Shown here in pieces: positions 1 through 11,829 of a stretch of DNA of 64,000 nucleotides. The DNA is from Nepenthes gracilis. Its lineage: Eukaryota; Streptophyta; Magnoliopsida; Caryophyllales; Nepenthaceae. The notes under the pieces were generated by a model that searched no databases, was not told the origin of the DNA, and saw only the letters and a list, made by a program, of their open reading frames with translations. The position numbers and the translations under genes were made by a program. Position 1 is the stretch's first letter, and every line of letters begins with the position of its first letter. Where the stretch lies: assembly GCA_033239525.1 (NCBI GenBank), contig BSYO01000025.1, positions 11,380,001 through 11,444,000 of the forward strand, read 5' to 3'.

Positions 1-64
1 AAATGAAGATGTTATTTGTAAGGCTATAAAATTTGTCGACACATTTATTTAGTGGCATGACTAG
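1..64 (-). pseudogene. Ty3/gypsy RT, downstream part (element J)
   Basis: Read on the minus strand, this piece gives LVMP followed by a decayed match to the 'FGLTNAPATFQ..MN.IF' block of gypsy reverse transcriptase (a late piece reads SLTNNIF). It begins exactly where the RT fragment at 4936-5360 stops, so the two are one gene split by copia element A. The rest of J runs off the left edge of the window. The match is short, but the precise fit at a target-site duplication makes it convincing. Confidence 0.6.
60..64. repeat. Target-site duplication, left copy (A)
   Basis: ACTAG directly precedes the left LTR of element A. The identical ACTAG directly follows the right LTR at 4936-4940. Five bases is the usual copia duplication length. 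Confidence 0.9.
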
Positions 65-284
65 TGTTGCAACTAGGGTTTGTATAAATGTAAGAAATGG
101 AGAAGATAAATTAATCCTTCCTTCCCCTTTCAATTTATTTAACAGAGAAACAAATTATTACAATGAAGGAAAGGATACATAAATGAAGAAAACAAAATAA
201 AAGAAATTCCCCTTCATTTTCACTAGTCACAATCTTGCCTAATTGTGCTTCCCTATTTTGCTTATCTCCTTCTTATCCTTAACA
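65..284 (-). repeat. Element A LTR (3' LTR)
   Basis: This aligns end to end with 4713-4935: TGTTGCAACTAGGGTTTGTA at the start, a shared 'attacaatgaaggaaag' block in the middle, and CTTAACA at the end. It is the 3' LTR because the element reads on the minus strand. Confidence 0.9.
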
Positions 285-293
285 CTTCCCTTT
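285..293 (-). other. Polypurine tract of element A
   Basis: On the minus strand AAAGGGAAG abuts the 3' LTR. This is where plus-strand DNA synthesis is primed in LTR elements. Confidence 0.7.
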
Positions 294-304
294 AAGTAGG
301 TGTT

Positions 305-1500
305 TAAATGTCATTCAAACCCAACCTAGAACAAATTTTAGCTCATTACCACTAACGGAATTCATGAAAATATCAGCAAGTTGATATCCAAACTTTACGA
401 ATGACATACATATATCACCATTTCTAATATTGTGTCAAGTAAAATGGCAATCAATTTTGATGTGCTTAGTTATTTCATAAAATATAGGATTTGATGCAAT
501 ATATGTTGCAACTTGATTATTACAAAATAATAGTATAGAAGTAGGAGAAGAAAAACCAACTTCCTAAACAAAATGTTGTAGTATGGGAGATCACTTGTAG
601 TGTGAGCCATCACTCTATATTTTGCTTCTGCACTTGATCTTATTACAACAGCTTGCTTTTTACTTTTATATAAAACAAAGATACCACCAAGGAAGGTATA
701 ATACCCCATAGCTGCTCATCTATCAGAAAGAGATCCTACCCATTCCACATCTGTGAATTATTCTACTTGAAAACATATGTTTGATCTCTATAATATTCCA
801 AGTCTCAAGGCCTTCTTTGGATATTTAATAATACACATAATAGCTTCCAAAATGGGAAGTTTGAGGAGCTTCCAGAAGCTCACTCAACATAATCACTGCA
901 TATGAAAGATCAGGTCTAATGATAGTAAGATAATTCAAATTTTCCACCAGTAATACTGACATAGATCTTCAAACACTCTCCATCCTTTAGAGTTTCATAT
1001 TAGGGTTCATAGAAGTGTTTACTAAATGAATACTATGTAGGCTAGTCTCACATAATAAATCAAGAACATACATTTGTTAACACAAATTGACACCTTTTCG
1101 AGATCTAACAACTTCAATCCCCAAGAAGTAATAAAGGTTTCCTAAATCTTTTATTTGAAATAGTTGCTACAGGAACTACTTGAGACGTGCAATCTAGTCC
1201 ACAACATTTCTAAGGATAGAGGATGCTCCATGTAAACTTATTGAGCAAGTCATCATAAAAGAATATATTCTTAACATCCAATTAAAAGAGAGGTCAACCA
1301 AGGTTAGCAACCATAAAAATGAGAATGTTTCATCATAATCAATATCATAGAATTGTGTGTAACATTTTGCAACCAATTGGGCCTTCAAGCGGTTAATAGA
1401 GCCATTAGGATTAAATTTTGGTATAAAAACCGATTTACAACCAACAGTATGGGTGCCATTTGGTAAAGGAACAAATTCTCATGTTTCATTATCATATAGG
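305..1500 (-). pseudogene. Copia reverse transcriptase / RNase H (A)
   Basis: Minus-strand translation gives the RT N-terminus (LPNGTHTVGCKSVF, then KAQLVAKCYTQFYDIDYDETF), then VKNIFFYDD, where copia has DVKNAFLHGD. It then jumps to KDLGNLYYFLGIEV near 1160. The stretch between them, roughly 100 residues that should include the catalytic YVDD, is absent. RNase H follows: SSAEAKYRVMA near 610-640, KHIKIDCHFT near 450, and QLADIF near 400. The frame is broken many times. Without the YVDD loop the protein could not polymerise even if the frame were open. Confidence 0.9.
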
Positions 1501-2127
1501 GTTGCCATTTCTAGTTCCATGGCTTTCCTCCACTTGGGGCTAGATAACATATCCTTGACAGCCATATAGATAATCATACTAAAAAGTTGAGATGTGAAAC
1601 ATGAGGAAGATGGTGACAAAAAATCAACGGAGACATATTAGACAATAGAATGTTGTGTGACACAAGTATGTTTACCTTTATGAAGAGCAATGAATAGACC
1701 CTTAGAATCTGAAGGTGCAGAATCTATAGATAGCAAAGAAATTGGCTAAGGCATAATGGTAGATGATCGTCACATATGGACTTATAAAGGAGTAGACTAA
1801 ACATGGGTGTCTGTGGGATGATGTAACTGGGCAATTGGTTCAATAGATGGAGGTGATTTAATAAAAAATATAAATACTGTCGGGTGTTTAAAGGACACAT
1901 AATTGATGAAAATATCGACTGATAAATATCGTATTGGCGGATATATATTGATATTGGACCCCCTAATACTATGACAATATCATCATATATATTTTCATAT
2001 CAGCTAATATGACCTTATCAGCTTATGATTTTCAGAATTTTTTTCATTTGACATATTTGATACCGATATATATTATTTGATATGTCCAATAATAATATAA
2101 TTACGATTGATACTAATATCGATATTT

Positions 2128-3060
2128 TCATCCGTGTGACATGCCTATTAGAAAATAGGGAATAGATATTGGAGTATCGGGTTTGACATGGGGCTCTTTT
2201 AAGAAGTATGGTATGAATTCATCAAATATAACATCCGCACTTATAATATAGCGCATAAGATAAAAAAACAAATGTATGATTGATAACTGTTTTGTGTGTG
2301 AGAGGAACCAAAGAAGACATATTTGGTAGATCAAGGATTTAACTTGTCAAAAACAAGTCCATGTTTATGAACATAACACATAATATGAAAAAGGCGGAAA
2401 TCATGTAAAAATGAAAGAAAAGGGTGACACTATCCAAAACAAAAGACGGCATACGATTAAAAAGATAGCATATAGTGAGAATAATGTCACTCCAAAACTA
2501 TTTGGGAATATGCATGTGACACATAAGGGCCCAAGTAACTTCTAATAGATGACAATTTTCATATTTATTGACTCATTTTTGTTGAGGAATATACACATAT
2601 GAGATCTAATGAAGAATGCCTTTAGAAGCAAGATAAGAAATAAAAGTGGTTCACTCATATTCTTTGGCATTATCAGAGTGAAGAATCTAAATTTTGGGTT
2701 TAAACTGAGTTTTAATTTGGGCCCCAAAAAATGGGAGATAGGCAATAATTCAAAGCAATTTTTCCTTAGATATAAAAAAAGTTATGTGAGAGAAATCATT
2801 CTCAGAAGTAATGAAATACAAAAATTTATTTGTAAAAATATGAATGGGTCTAATATAATAGAGTGGACTAACTCAAATTTTTAGATACACAAATAACATT
2901 TCTGGAAGGAAATGACATATGGTAATATTTGCTAAATTGACAAGCTTTACATTGTATAGAAGAGATCGACTATAGACCTTCAACTTAATGCTTTAGAATA
3001 GGCAATGATGGATAACTAAGACGATAGTGTCACGGTAGAGGAGATGTCATAGATTGGAGG
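2128..3060 (-). pseudogene. Copia gag-pre-integrase and integrase (A)
   Basis: On the minus strand, HYRLSYPSLPILKH (the tryptophan of the usual WH.RLGHPS is a TGA stop) and CKACQFSKYYHMSFPSRN mark the gag-pre-integrase zinc domain at about 2890-3040. HSDNAKEY and later PQQK mark the catalytic core near 2560-2690, including the second aspartate of the DDE triad. RYIISADVIFDEFIPYF at 2128-2334 is the copia integrase C-terminal signature (normally RYF.S.DV.F.E..PF). Several in-frame stops are present. The longest open piece is only 68 residues. Confidence 0.88.
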
Positions 3061-3589
3061 ACTTGAGAAGAGGCAGATAACATGTCAAAGTAATATATAG
3101 ACCAAATGATTCATGCCTCATACCAATCATCAGCTTCGTCACGAGATCCTAAAAAATGCACATGAAATGACAAGAACTTACAACATAAAGTTTTGGTGAT
3201 TTGACTAATAGTTAATAACAAGAAGTATAAAACACAAAAAACAAATGTCAAATGATTGATAACTTTTTTGCCATTAGTAAGAGTAACACAAGAAAATTAA
3301 AGATTGATATTTGGGTAGAACCAATCAAAATCAATGATTGAAACAAGTGGAGGATAAAAGTCATTGAGAAAAACAAATGCCTTTTATGAGTTAGGAATTC
3401 AGCAAATTCATCTCATAGTATTGGTACAAAATAAAGATCTATAGTATGAAAGACGTTAGATAAGGAGTGAGAGATTTCGAAGAGGTTTAGTATTTTGCCA
3501 TGTGAATGCCTATAAAAAATCAACCAAGTGACCATAACAACCACAACGAGTACATTTTCAAGTCATGGCACTTCATAAAAAAATAAAAG

Positions 3590-4010
3590 TGTTACAAATT
3601 ACAATTGTGGAATTTTTGAATAAAGGGGAGCACAAAATAAGGTGAGGGCCTCAACAAGGGAGGGAAGTTATAGCTGGCATAATATCCATGCCTAGATCGA
3701 CTCAAAGTTAGATGGAAGACCAATAAGGAACTTTACAACAACAATATCCTCTTGTTGTTTTGCTATAACAATTTAGGTATTATCACTGCAGCATACAACC
3801 ATAAGAGTTATTTGCACACTTCATAAATAAGTGCTACATTACTTGTGCCAGAGTACATATGTTTGAGATGTTCGTAAACAATTTAGGTATTATCAAGAAA
3901 GAGTTATGATGACCCAATATGAGGCACTATGCTAGCTAGCATCAACCCAAGAATTGCATTGTCTTATTGATTCCTTAATCATTGGGACAAGTTGTGGACT
4001 CACATTCGTT
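3590..4010 (-). pseudogene. Copia gag (UBN2-type) of A
   Basis: The minus strand reads ILGLMLASIVPHIGSS, then VYEHLKHMYSGTSNVALIYE, then VVVKFLIGLPSNFESI. These match in order the plant copia gag domain (UBN2 / Retrotran_gag_2). The same frame holds apart from stops and one small shift. Between this and the integrase (3060-3590) the nucleocapsid and protease should lie, but they are too decayed to place. From 4010 to 4700 is leader DNA with no recognised domain. Confidence 0.8.
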
Positions 4011-4700
4011 GGGGGACTTGGATATGAGTGTGGGTCATCCTAATATCAAATGACAGGATAGGCCTTTACCACAAAAAATACTTCAACAGATCTAGCCCAT
4101 TAAGTATAATGTTTTTTGTTTAATTTACCTGGGGTTATGGGACCAACAAAATTAAACATTCCAAATTTTGATGGCATAATCAACTAAGACAAATGAAACA
4201 GCGTGCAAAATAGCCCAGCTAAAACTTTTCCTTTTTTTTTTTTAATGATTATCAGATGTAAAGCCCATCAATAGGGTGCAATCCTTCACCACAAACGGCC
4301 CACACAAATGTTTTGCTGAGTGCTCACACACATCAAGAACATGAAGCATTGAGAATGGAAGAACACCTAGTACAAAGAAGGGAAGAACATGTAGCACCGA
4401 AAGGGGAAGAACACCAACTCACAAAATATAGAGAAGCCATGAAGGCAGTGAAGAAATATCCACACAAGAATAAGGAACCAGCAAAGAAACATTTGAACAA
4501 GCTCGACTTTCATGGAGATCACCACTGACTAGCATGAGTCACCATCTTCTATACCGACTACAAAAAATTGTGTGGTAGGTTTATGCCAAATCTGCTTTTT
4601 TTTTTTCCTTCTCTCTCCCTTCTCTTCTTCTTCTTCTTCTTTTGGGTGTGGGTAAATTCAGCCGAAAAAAAGGAGGATGGAGTAGGAGAAACCCCTTAAG

Positions 4701-4712
4701 TCTCTAATACCA
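4701..4712 (-). other. Primer-binding site of A (tRNA-Met)
   Basis: The minus strand reads TGGTATTAGAGA immediately inside the 5' LTR, close to the plant initiator tRNA-Met complement TGGTATCAGAGC. Confidence 0.85.
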
Positions 4713-4935
4713 TGTTGCAACTAGGGTTTGTATGAATGTGGGAAGTGGGAGATAAATTAATCCATTCTTCCCCTTTCTCTTTATTATATAGCGCAACATA
4801 TCATTACAATGAAGGAAAGAACACATAAATAAAGGAAACAAAATGAAGAAAAGTAATCTTCCCCTTGATTTTCTCCGGTTACAATCTTGCCAAATCTTCC
4901 TTGCCTATTTGTTTATCTCTTTAACATCCTTAGCA
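4713..4935 (-). repeat. Element A LTR (5' LTR)
   Basis: TGTTGCAACTAGGGTTTGTA to CTTAGCA, the partner of 65-284. It would carry the promoter of the element on the minus strand. Confidence 0.9.
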
Positions 4936-5360
4936 ACTAGTAATCATGAGCTTTTGAATGCTATATTGCATATTCAAGGATTCAAAACTGACAATACTCC
5001 AAGAGCAAAGCTACCCTGGAAAACAATGTGCTCTGCCAAACCATCTAGCAACTCATCCGCTATTATAGTATGATTCTTGTCCATGACTATGATTTAGAAC
5101 CCTATAATATCCACATGCATCCTTCAAGCACAATCCTTTTTCCTAACAGACCATACCAGGCTAAAGCCCTTTCTTTAACTATTTTTTATTTTCTCCTTTA
5201 TATGGGATGAGGTTAAACATTAGTCAGACATTACATGGTACTGGAGGATTATAGCGGTCATGAAACATCTTTGGAGAGAAGCCTTTAGGTTTAGCAAACA
5301 TTTGGAGCAACGATAGCGCTCATGGAGACATGGTTTTGATTTGAGGACAGTTCTGCTTCC
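4936..5360 (-). pseudogene. Ty3/gypsy RT, upstream part (element J)
   Basis: Minus-strand reading gives FAKPKGFSPKMFHD, then V.PHPI (for VRPYRYP), a KKDG-type block with WRM-like residues, and DKNHTIIADELLDGL (for DKYPIP.IDELLDEL). A frameshift leads to FSRVALLLEYCQF (for FSK.DLRSGYHQI). This is the first third of a gypsy reverse transcriptase. It is cut at the ACTAG duplication and resumes at 64-1. The first bases, 4936-4940, are the second copy of that duplication. No LTR of J was found. How far J extends rightward is unclear. Confidence 0.78.
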
Positions 5361-7572
5361 TGAATATTCTAAAATTCCTTTAATGTTGCAATTAGGTCAG
5401 TTCCCCAAATCCACTCCATACAGTAGCTTCTACTAAAATTTCCCATATGCCTTAACATAAAATTCTCAGATTACCACAAATTTTGTCAGCAGATTGGAGA
5501 TGTTCCACAAATATCACTAAAACATTCACTCCCCAGAAAGATTCATAATGTTCAAAGTAAAAAGTTGGTTAGTATTTCTTGTCCTTGCATGCCAAGATTG
5601 ATATATTGCGTACTTGCAGTGGCATATTAAGACTGCCATCAGCAAGCTTCATTCAATTAAGAACATAACTACTTTTCACAGTGTATCCCAGCTTCACTAG
5701 ATTACATTTTAGATCAATGAGACAAAACATTTACAACAAAATCAGAGAAGAGCCAACGAAAATTTATTACTACTCTGTGTGTGTATTAATAGGATGATGA
5801 GATGGCATCATATGAAAAAACTGAAGAAAGGGGAAAAACAACTAGCTTAGGGAACCCAAAAGCTTGGGTAGTATGAGGAGCTGGTATGCTACACAGACCT
5901 TCTAAGATGTCCTCACCAATTATTTCTACTAGCAATCTCTTATTCATGAAATGGATTAGAATGGTATTTGTACTGACATGGCAAAATAAAAGTACTTTGT
6001 GTCAGAATTTAGAAACTTAATGTGTTTTGTGTTTTGAATATTTAGTATTCTCTTATTTACATGTTCACTATTTATTTTTACTTGAAAAAACTCAAAGAAA
6101 CCTTAGAAAAGGAAAGAAATAAGGGAAAGTGATGAAAAAAATGGATCAATCAGATAGCCATTTGAAGCAGTTTTGCAACTCCTGGATAGTTGAAGATGGC
6201 ATCAGCATCCATGCTTTTGTGTTCTATAGGCCAAAGCTAAAAGGAATCTACAAATTTGATCTCTCTCAAAAGCTTACTGAAAAGGTGATCAATATTCTCC
6301 ATAAGTAGCTTTAGGTTTTTAAACACGGTTCAATTTGTTGCTTCTTCGGACCCCCTGCCCCCTCCAAAAAAAACACAAAAAAAGAAAAAAAGTCGCTTGA
6401 GAGAAGGTACAAATTGTAATTTCTCCCAAAAACACTTTCGAAAAGTTCGCAAATCAAAGCCGTTGTAGAGGCAATTATTAACAGAAGAATAAAAAAAATG
6501 CAGCAATTAAATTTTGAAGACATTGAGACACCGTTGAAATGATGGTACTTCAGGGTTCAGCTATAAATTACCCAGAGGTTCAGAGAAGCTGTTCTTATGG
6601 AGATTGAGATCATAGTTTCCAATTCACGAGCATATAATTTCTAAACTGAGAGTAACTAGATCTTGGAGGGTGGATCTCTCCCCCAAAAATATATCTTTGC
6701 TTTTGCCAAACGTTTGAAATAGCTAAGGTTGATGGGCTGCAATTAACTTAATAACTTGTGCAGAATGCTATTTAGTGGTACATTTCTTTCAAGCATTGTA
6801 GGGAAAACCTACACAGGAGGAATTTGTTGATTGTCTTAGGACCTGTTTGGCATAGATTGAATTTTCAATAGCCTCAGAGTATGAGACTCGACCAGAAATT
6901 CTTCAATCTGTGTTTTGTTGTGTGTGAAGGCCTGAGGGCACAGGAATGCTTCACTGGTACTAATCTCTAGGACTCTTTAAGCTCCCATCTTAATGAAATC
7001 AGAAGCATGAAGCTAACAAGAGAGAAGCTGAAGCTTGTAGTATCCTTACTGCGTGACTCCTCCATAAGTCAATTTGACATTACATATAATACACTGCTGT
7101 GAGAAAATAAGTCATTGCTCTCAAACATTCATCAAATTGGTAGGAAGGCAAAACGTGGACCTGGTAGGATAATGTTCCTTTCGCTTTCTTCCACATCTAT
7201 TTTCATCTATTCAAACCAAACTTATGAAATGGGACCTTTCGCTTCCATTTCCTAATAGTTAATGTCTCTTCAATTCTTCCAGCGATCACAAAATCGAAAA
7301 GGGAAGCACAACAGCAGCCAAATCTTGAGTAGAAAACGAAACTCATGAATTCTACGAGCCGCAGGGTCGTCACTAGAGTATTGATTAAGTGTATATCAAA
7401 GTGACAAAAACCAACTGAATGTACAAGCACTTAATTCAAAAATTAGGGTTTTTTGTTGAAATATTCAAGAACAATGGCAGAATTAAACAGGCAATAAAAT
7501 AATAACAAATGTTCTCGAAGATTACGAAGAAACTGTAAAATACACAACGAATGCAAGATTCCGAGGACTAAC
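5361..7572. other. Unassigned AT-rich DNA
   Basis: No domain is recognised on either strand. A 55-codon plus-strand frame at 6141-6308 (starts MDQSDSHLKQFCNSWIVEDG) looks protein-like but matches nothing I know. The piece next to 5360 may still be upstream gypsy J sequence. The 6850-7430 part reads like intron or decayed exon. No LTR pair was found. Confidence 0.4.
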
Positions 7573-7578
7573 CCTTAC

Positions 7579-7602
7579 CTCAGAAACAATGTTTGACCTC
7601 AT
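7579..7602 (-). CDS. Possible first coding exon (rhomboid-like?)
   Basis: On the minus strand a start codon opens eight codons, MRSNIVSE, ending in GAG followed by the splice-donor-like GTAAGG. Upstream is a GGAGGTGAGGGAGTGGCGGA leader. Plant UBA-containing rhomboid-like proteins (RBL15 type), as I remember them, begin MRPNIVTEAG, so this could be exon 1 of such a gene. No second exon was found to the left, where retrotransposons J and A lie. Eight residues are weak evidence and the match may be chance. Confidence 0.2.
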
Positions 7603-7699
7603 TCCGCCACTCCCTCACCTCCTCGCAACTGGTACGCGGTATTGACGACGCCTGAGTCACCACCTTCCTCGTACTAGCTTAATAGGCGGTTTAAACATC

Positions 7700-10600
7700 A
7701 AAATCAAGCGCATGTTCAAAACACTTCGAGTTCAAGCTACTGGTTTAGTGGATCGGGTTGGAATCCGTGGCCATGGTTACTTTGGTTGTCGGGTCGAATC
7801 CCGTGAACGTGTTTGGGTTCGAAAAATTTTCAAATTTTCCTTGTGCTTCACCAAGTTGAAAATAGGTCTCAATTTTCAAGAGCCTTTTTTTTTTTTTTTT
7901 TTTTGGCGAGGGGTTTCAATTTCCCTTTTTATTTTTTGTTCATTCATAAGATAAGTTAACAGTTAGAACTGAAATTGATAGGTAGAGCATAATTATCACT
8001 CAAAAGTTGAAAGCTTAATATCTTAGTACATATTTTATTTTATTAATATATGATTCTATAATTTTTTTTTATTTTTTAATTATAATATTATTCTAATTCA
8101 TTGATAATATTTAGAAATATACCTTTTTTTTGATGTGATAAAGGCATTGATGGTAAAAAAATTTAAATTTATCCTATAAGATTTTATACCCAGATACCTT
8201 CTTTTATTAGTCTATTATAATTTGTAATATCTTTTATTTAGTAAAATTTTATTAAAAGTCTTTCAACTCTTTATTTCTATTTAAAATATATATAACACGA
8301 ATTGATAGATATTATGATTAGATTAAGATTTTAAATCAATATGACAATATTTATTTTAAGTCAATATATTTTCATTATTTCTCAAATACTAGGAATAGTG
8401 TCAACTTTTCTTCCAATTACATTCAGTTAAATTAGTCTAATTTTTTAGGTTATACTAATCATATAAATGAAATTTAATACATATTCTGAATCTTAGAGCC
8501 TTTAAATTTCTAAATAATTTTTTTAGGTTTGTTAATTTAAATTTTATATTTCACAAATTAAAATAAAAATATAAAAATTTGTGACTAATTTTTTAATATA
8601 TTTTTCAATATTCAAATCAGTAAAATTATAATTAATGTATAATGTTTGAAATGGAAAAAAATATATAGAAGAATGATAATGGAGAGAAAATGCTCCCTTT
8701 AGGAATCATTTTTTAGAGGATGAGACTATGTGCTGCTAAATTTCCTAAGCTGATTAAATGTAGGCTTCCACTTAAGTTTGGACAAGTGTTTTTTTTTTCT
8801 TTTCTTGTACTCTATAAAGATGCAGGAAATGCTTTTTAGCAGGAAGCTTTTTGATGTGTTTGTTGTGTCAAACAGCTTTATATTTATATAGGAGTTTAGC
8901 TTATTATGAATAGGTTGAATAACCTTCTCAAAAGTAACTGATTCTTTTTCTGTATCATGAATTATTGTCGATTATTTAGTGGTTGTTAACTTTTAATAAA
9001 GTTAGGATTATTGATTCATGGGTGTTACTTTTTCTAAAGAGTTACTATCCGTTATTATAAGAGACGGTTACTCTTTTCATGGAATTACATATTTTTTTTA
9101 ATTATTTATTGAGTATTTTTTATAATCATAACATTATGATCATGGAAAGAAATATTACATATAATAACCACTCTCAATCACAATCAATTAAATTCAAAAT
9201 AAATTATTATCTAAATTTATTCAATGTACCTAATATCAATAGTTTTAATTCTTATCATAATTGACGTCTTGAAACCTAAGACTAAAGGCTACCCGAATGA
9301 GCAGTTTTATGGCTAAAACATGGCCAGCGTGTTCCGTATCGAACAAGGATTGTGTGGTCTATAAGTAAGTTAAAGATAAAAACGTATTGTTAAATTTAAT
9401 AATTCTTTCATTGAATCCATCTTCAATGTTACAGCAGTCTAGCATGCTCGATTTCATCTATTATCATCCATCATCTTGTAGCTTGGCCTTTGTCAATCCA
9501 TCTTTAACCATATATCTAAATCCGAGTTGTAATATCCTAGATATTGTTTTAATTTTATTTGCATATAATTATTATTATTTTTAGATAAATTATGATAAAA
9601 ATTTCTAAATGTCAAAATTAAAATATTAGGATTATCAAACTCAGAAAATATTTTAATAATATCATAATATTTATTTTTGGATAAGTCTAATATTAGTGAT
9701 GATATTTCTAATTGATCAATAACATATATGATATATCAATTTTAGATTAAATTAAAGTACATCTTAGTAAGAGGACTAGTTAGGTCTTGTAGATTTAAGT
9801 GGAGACATTAGGTGCCTAGGCTCATCGAGGCTTAACATGCTACATTAACCAAGTCAGATAGATTAGTGGGAAAAGAAAATGAAAATAAGATAGATTTGAT
9901 TTTCAAAATCATGTGAGTGATGGGGCTGTGTTCCTAAAAAGGGAAAAAGAAGTTTACTCTTTTGTAAGTAACATGTAACTTTTAAAAGGGTTTTAATTGA
10001 TTGTTGATCATGAATTTCCTTTACATTTGTGAGGTATCAACATTCTGCAGTGACCAAATTAATGTAAAAAATGTCATGAGTTAAATCTAAAAATTTTAAT
10101 AAGTACATATATTATATAAAAATTACTAAAATCAATTTAATTTTGTGCCTTTTTAGTATAATTGTGATTTAAGCATATTTATATTTAGTTTATATACAAA
10201 TGATAGATCATTAAAATGTCAAATCCATATTTTAAATAGTGATTTTGGATGTCCCTAAAGCAGGACATTTGAATAATATTAGAATGGTATTCAAATGCTG
10301 CTCTTTCAACATAAACAACATTTAAACAATAATCAAACGCTAGGTTAAACGTTAGAGCAAAAATAGGCAAATTTTTTTTATAAACTCTTAGTGATTCCAA
10401 TAGAATGCATAGGTTTGCCTTCAAATAGTTGGTATTCATGATCATTATCAATTAACTTGGATTGAAGTTGTGAGTGTATATGTACATTCAAACATCAAGG
10501 TTGTGAGCAGCAATATTTGAGCTCATATTTAAATTTTAGTTTGACATAAACGATTTAGAGATTGATTTAAATTTTAAATTGTAAGATTATATTAACTATT

Positions 10601-11825
10601 AAAAATGATGTAGTAAGTCATTGCAGTAGTAGAACAATTAAAATTTTACTATTTGAATCTTCCTTATAGCATCTTTGATTTATGTGATTTTTCATGATAT
10701 CATTAATTATATATTATTATCAGTATTTTGTAAATAAGTTAAGAAAAGTGTATAAATATATTAAGATTTTTAAATATATGGGCTCCGTAAAATCTTGATA
10801 TATCTATATTTGTCCAACATTGATCCTACATTTGATGAATTGAGATCTTTTGAAATTATAATGGGATGCTTATACATGTGGTCATTGTATTAGGATATTG
10901 TTGGATATTATATAATGGGTGTTGTGTTAAGATAGAGGTAGGCCATAGGCGCTGGAGGTTTGAACCACTATCTTTGTGAAATGAGAAGAATGCCTCGGGA
11001 AGCAACGGTAGTAGTATGTCAAATTGTCGACATCGAGTAATCTCATGTGACTCATCCAATTGATAGGGAAGTAAATACATTAGCCTTTAATGCACAGTGA
11101 TAAAATAATATTCATGAACATTTTATTGATATTTTATTAATTTATTGAGATTTCAGTTGAGTTAAAATTCATAGGAATCTAATTTATTTGGATCTTGTGA
11201 ATCCAGTTGAGATCATCTCAAATCATCTTCATCAACTTGACCTTTGTGCCAGCTAGTCATTGTGCCTTTAGGGGTTATTTTTATTTATATCACTTTATTT
11301 ATATATATATCTTATTTTGTATTTTTACAGTATCTTGACTTAAAAATTTCTAAGATTGTTCTTGATATATGTGTCATTAGTTATAAATTATTTATATGTG
11401 TCATTAGTTATAGGCACTTTGGAGGCCTAATTTTGTGAGCCACATGGATGGCCTGAATTTGGGATATGGTGATTTCCTTTAGCATATATGCTTGTATTTC
11501 CTGTTAGACCTTGGATGGAATTTATTTTGCCGTATTTATGCGGATGAGGCCGAGACTGAAATTTTTGTATGTTGATTTCCATATACTTCAAGAATTTTAT
11601 TATGTTAAGAAATTTATAGTTTACTTAAACTTGGTCTTTACTTTTGAGTTTTTACATCACAATCTGAATATTTTTTGAAAATTAGTTCAGGCCATAACTT
11701 GACCACTGAACTATTTTATTTACCAGAAAAAAAAAGGGCCACTTGACTATTTTTTTTAGGTGGAGATTTAATTTTAATTCAGTTTAATTTTGATGTGTAC
11801 CTGAATTGATTTCGAATAGTTTCGG
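7700..11825. other. AT-rich intergenic stretch
   Basis: This stretch is very AT-rich, with long T and A runs (for example a T run near 7886-7904). Short frames exist but none resembles a protein family. I see no LTR pair, PBS or transposon terminus that I can defend. Confidence 0.5.
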
Positions 11826-11829
11826 ATTC

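Larger units (their letters stand above)
65..4935 (-). mobile_element. Ty1/copia element A, complete but dead
   Basis: A 4871-bp element lies on the minus strand. It has LTRs of 220 and 223 bp beginning TGTTGCAACTAGGG and ending CA, a perfect ACTAG duplication, a tRNA-Met-type PBS next to the right LTR and a purine tract next to the left LTR. The domain order on the minus strand is gag, gag-pre-integrase, integrase, RT, RNase H, which is the Ty1/copia order. The reading frames carry many stops and shifts, and the RT active-site segment is deleted. The LTRs differ by scattered substitutions and small gaps, so the insertion is old. It landed inside the RT gene of gypsy element J. Confidence 0.93.

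Noticed and set aside
2609..2884. Plus-strand 91-residue frame
   Set aside because: It is a shadow of the copia integrase on the opposite strand.
3905..3960. Apparent protease motif (WVDAS) in A
   Set aside because: It sits upstream of gag residues on the minus strand. Another frame there reads gag, so it is not the protease.
4313..4528. Hydrophilic His/Glu-rich frame (HQEHEALRMEEHLVQRREEH)
   Set aside because: It is on the strand opposite element A, in its leader, with local repeats of gaagaacac. No homology is seen.
4990..5160. Minus-strand frame first read as a rhomboid transmembrane exon
   Set aside because: Residues DELLDGL and neighbouring blocks fit gypsy reverse transcriptase far better.
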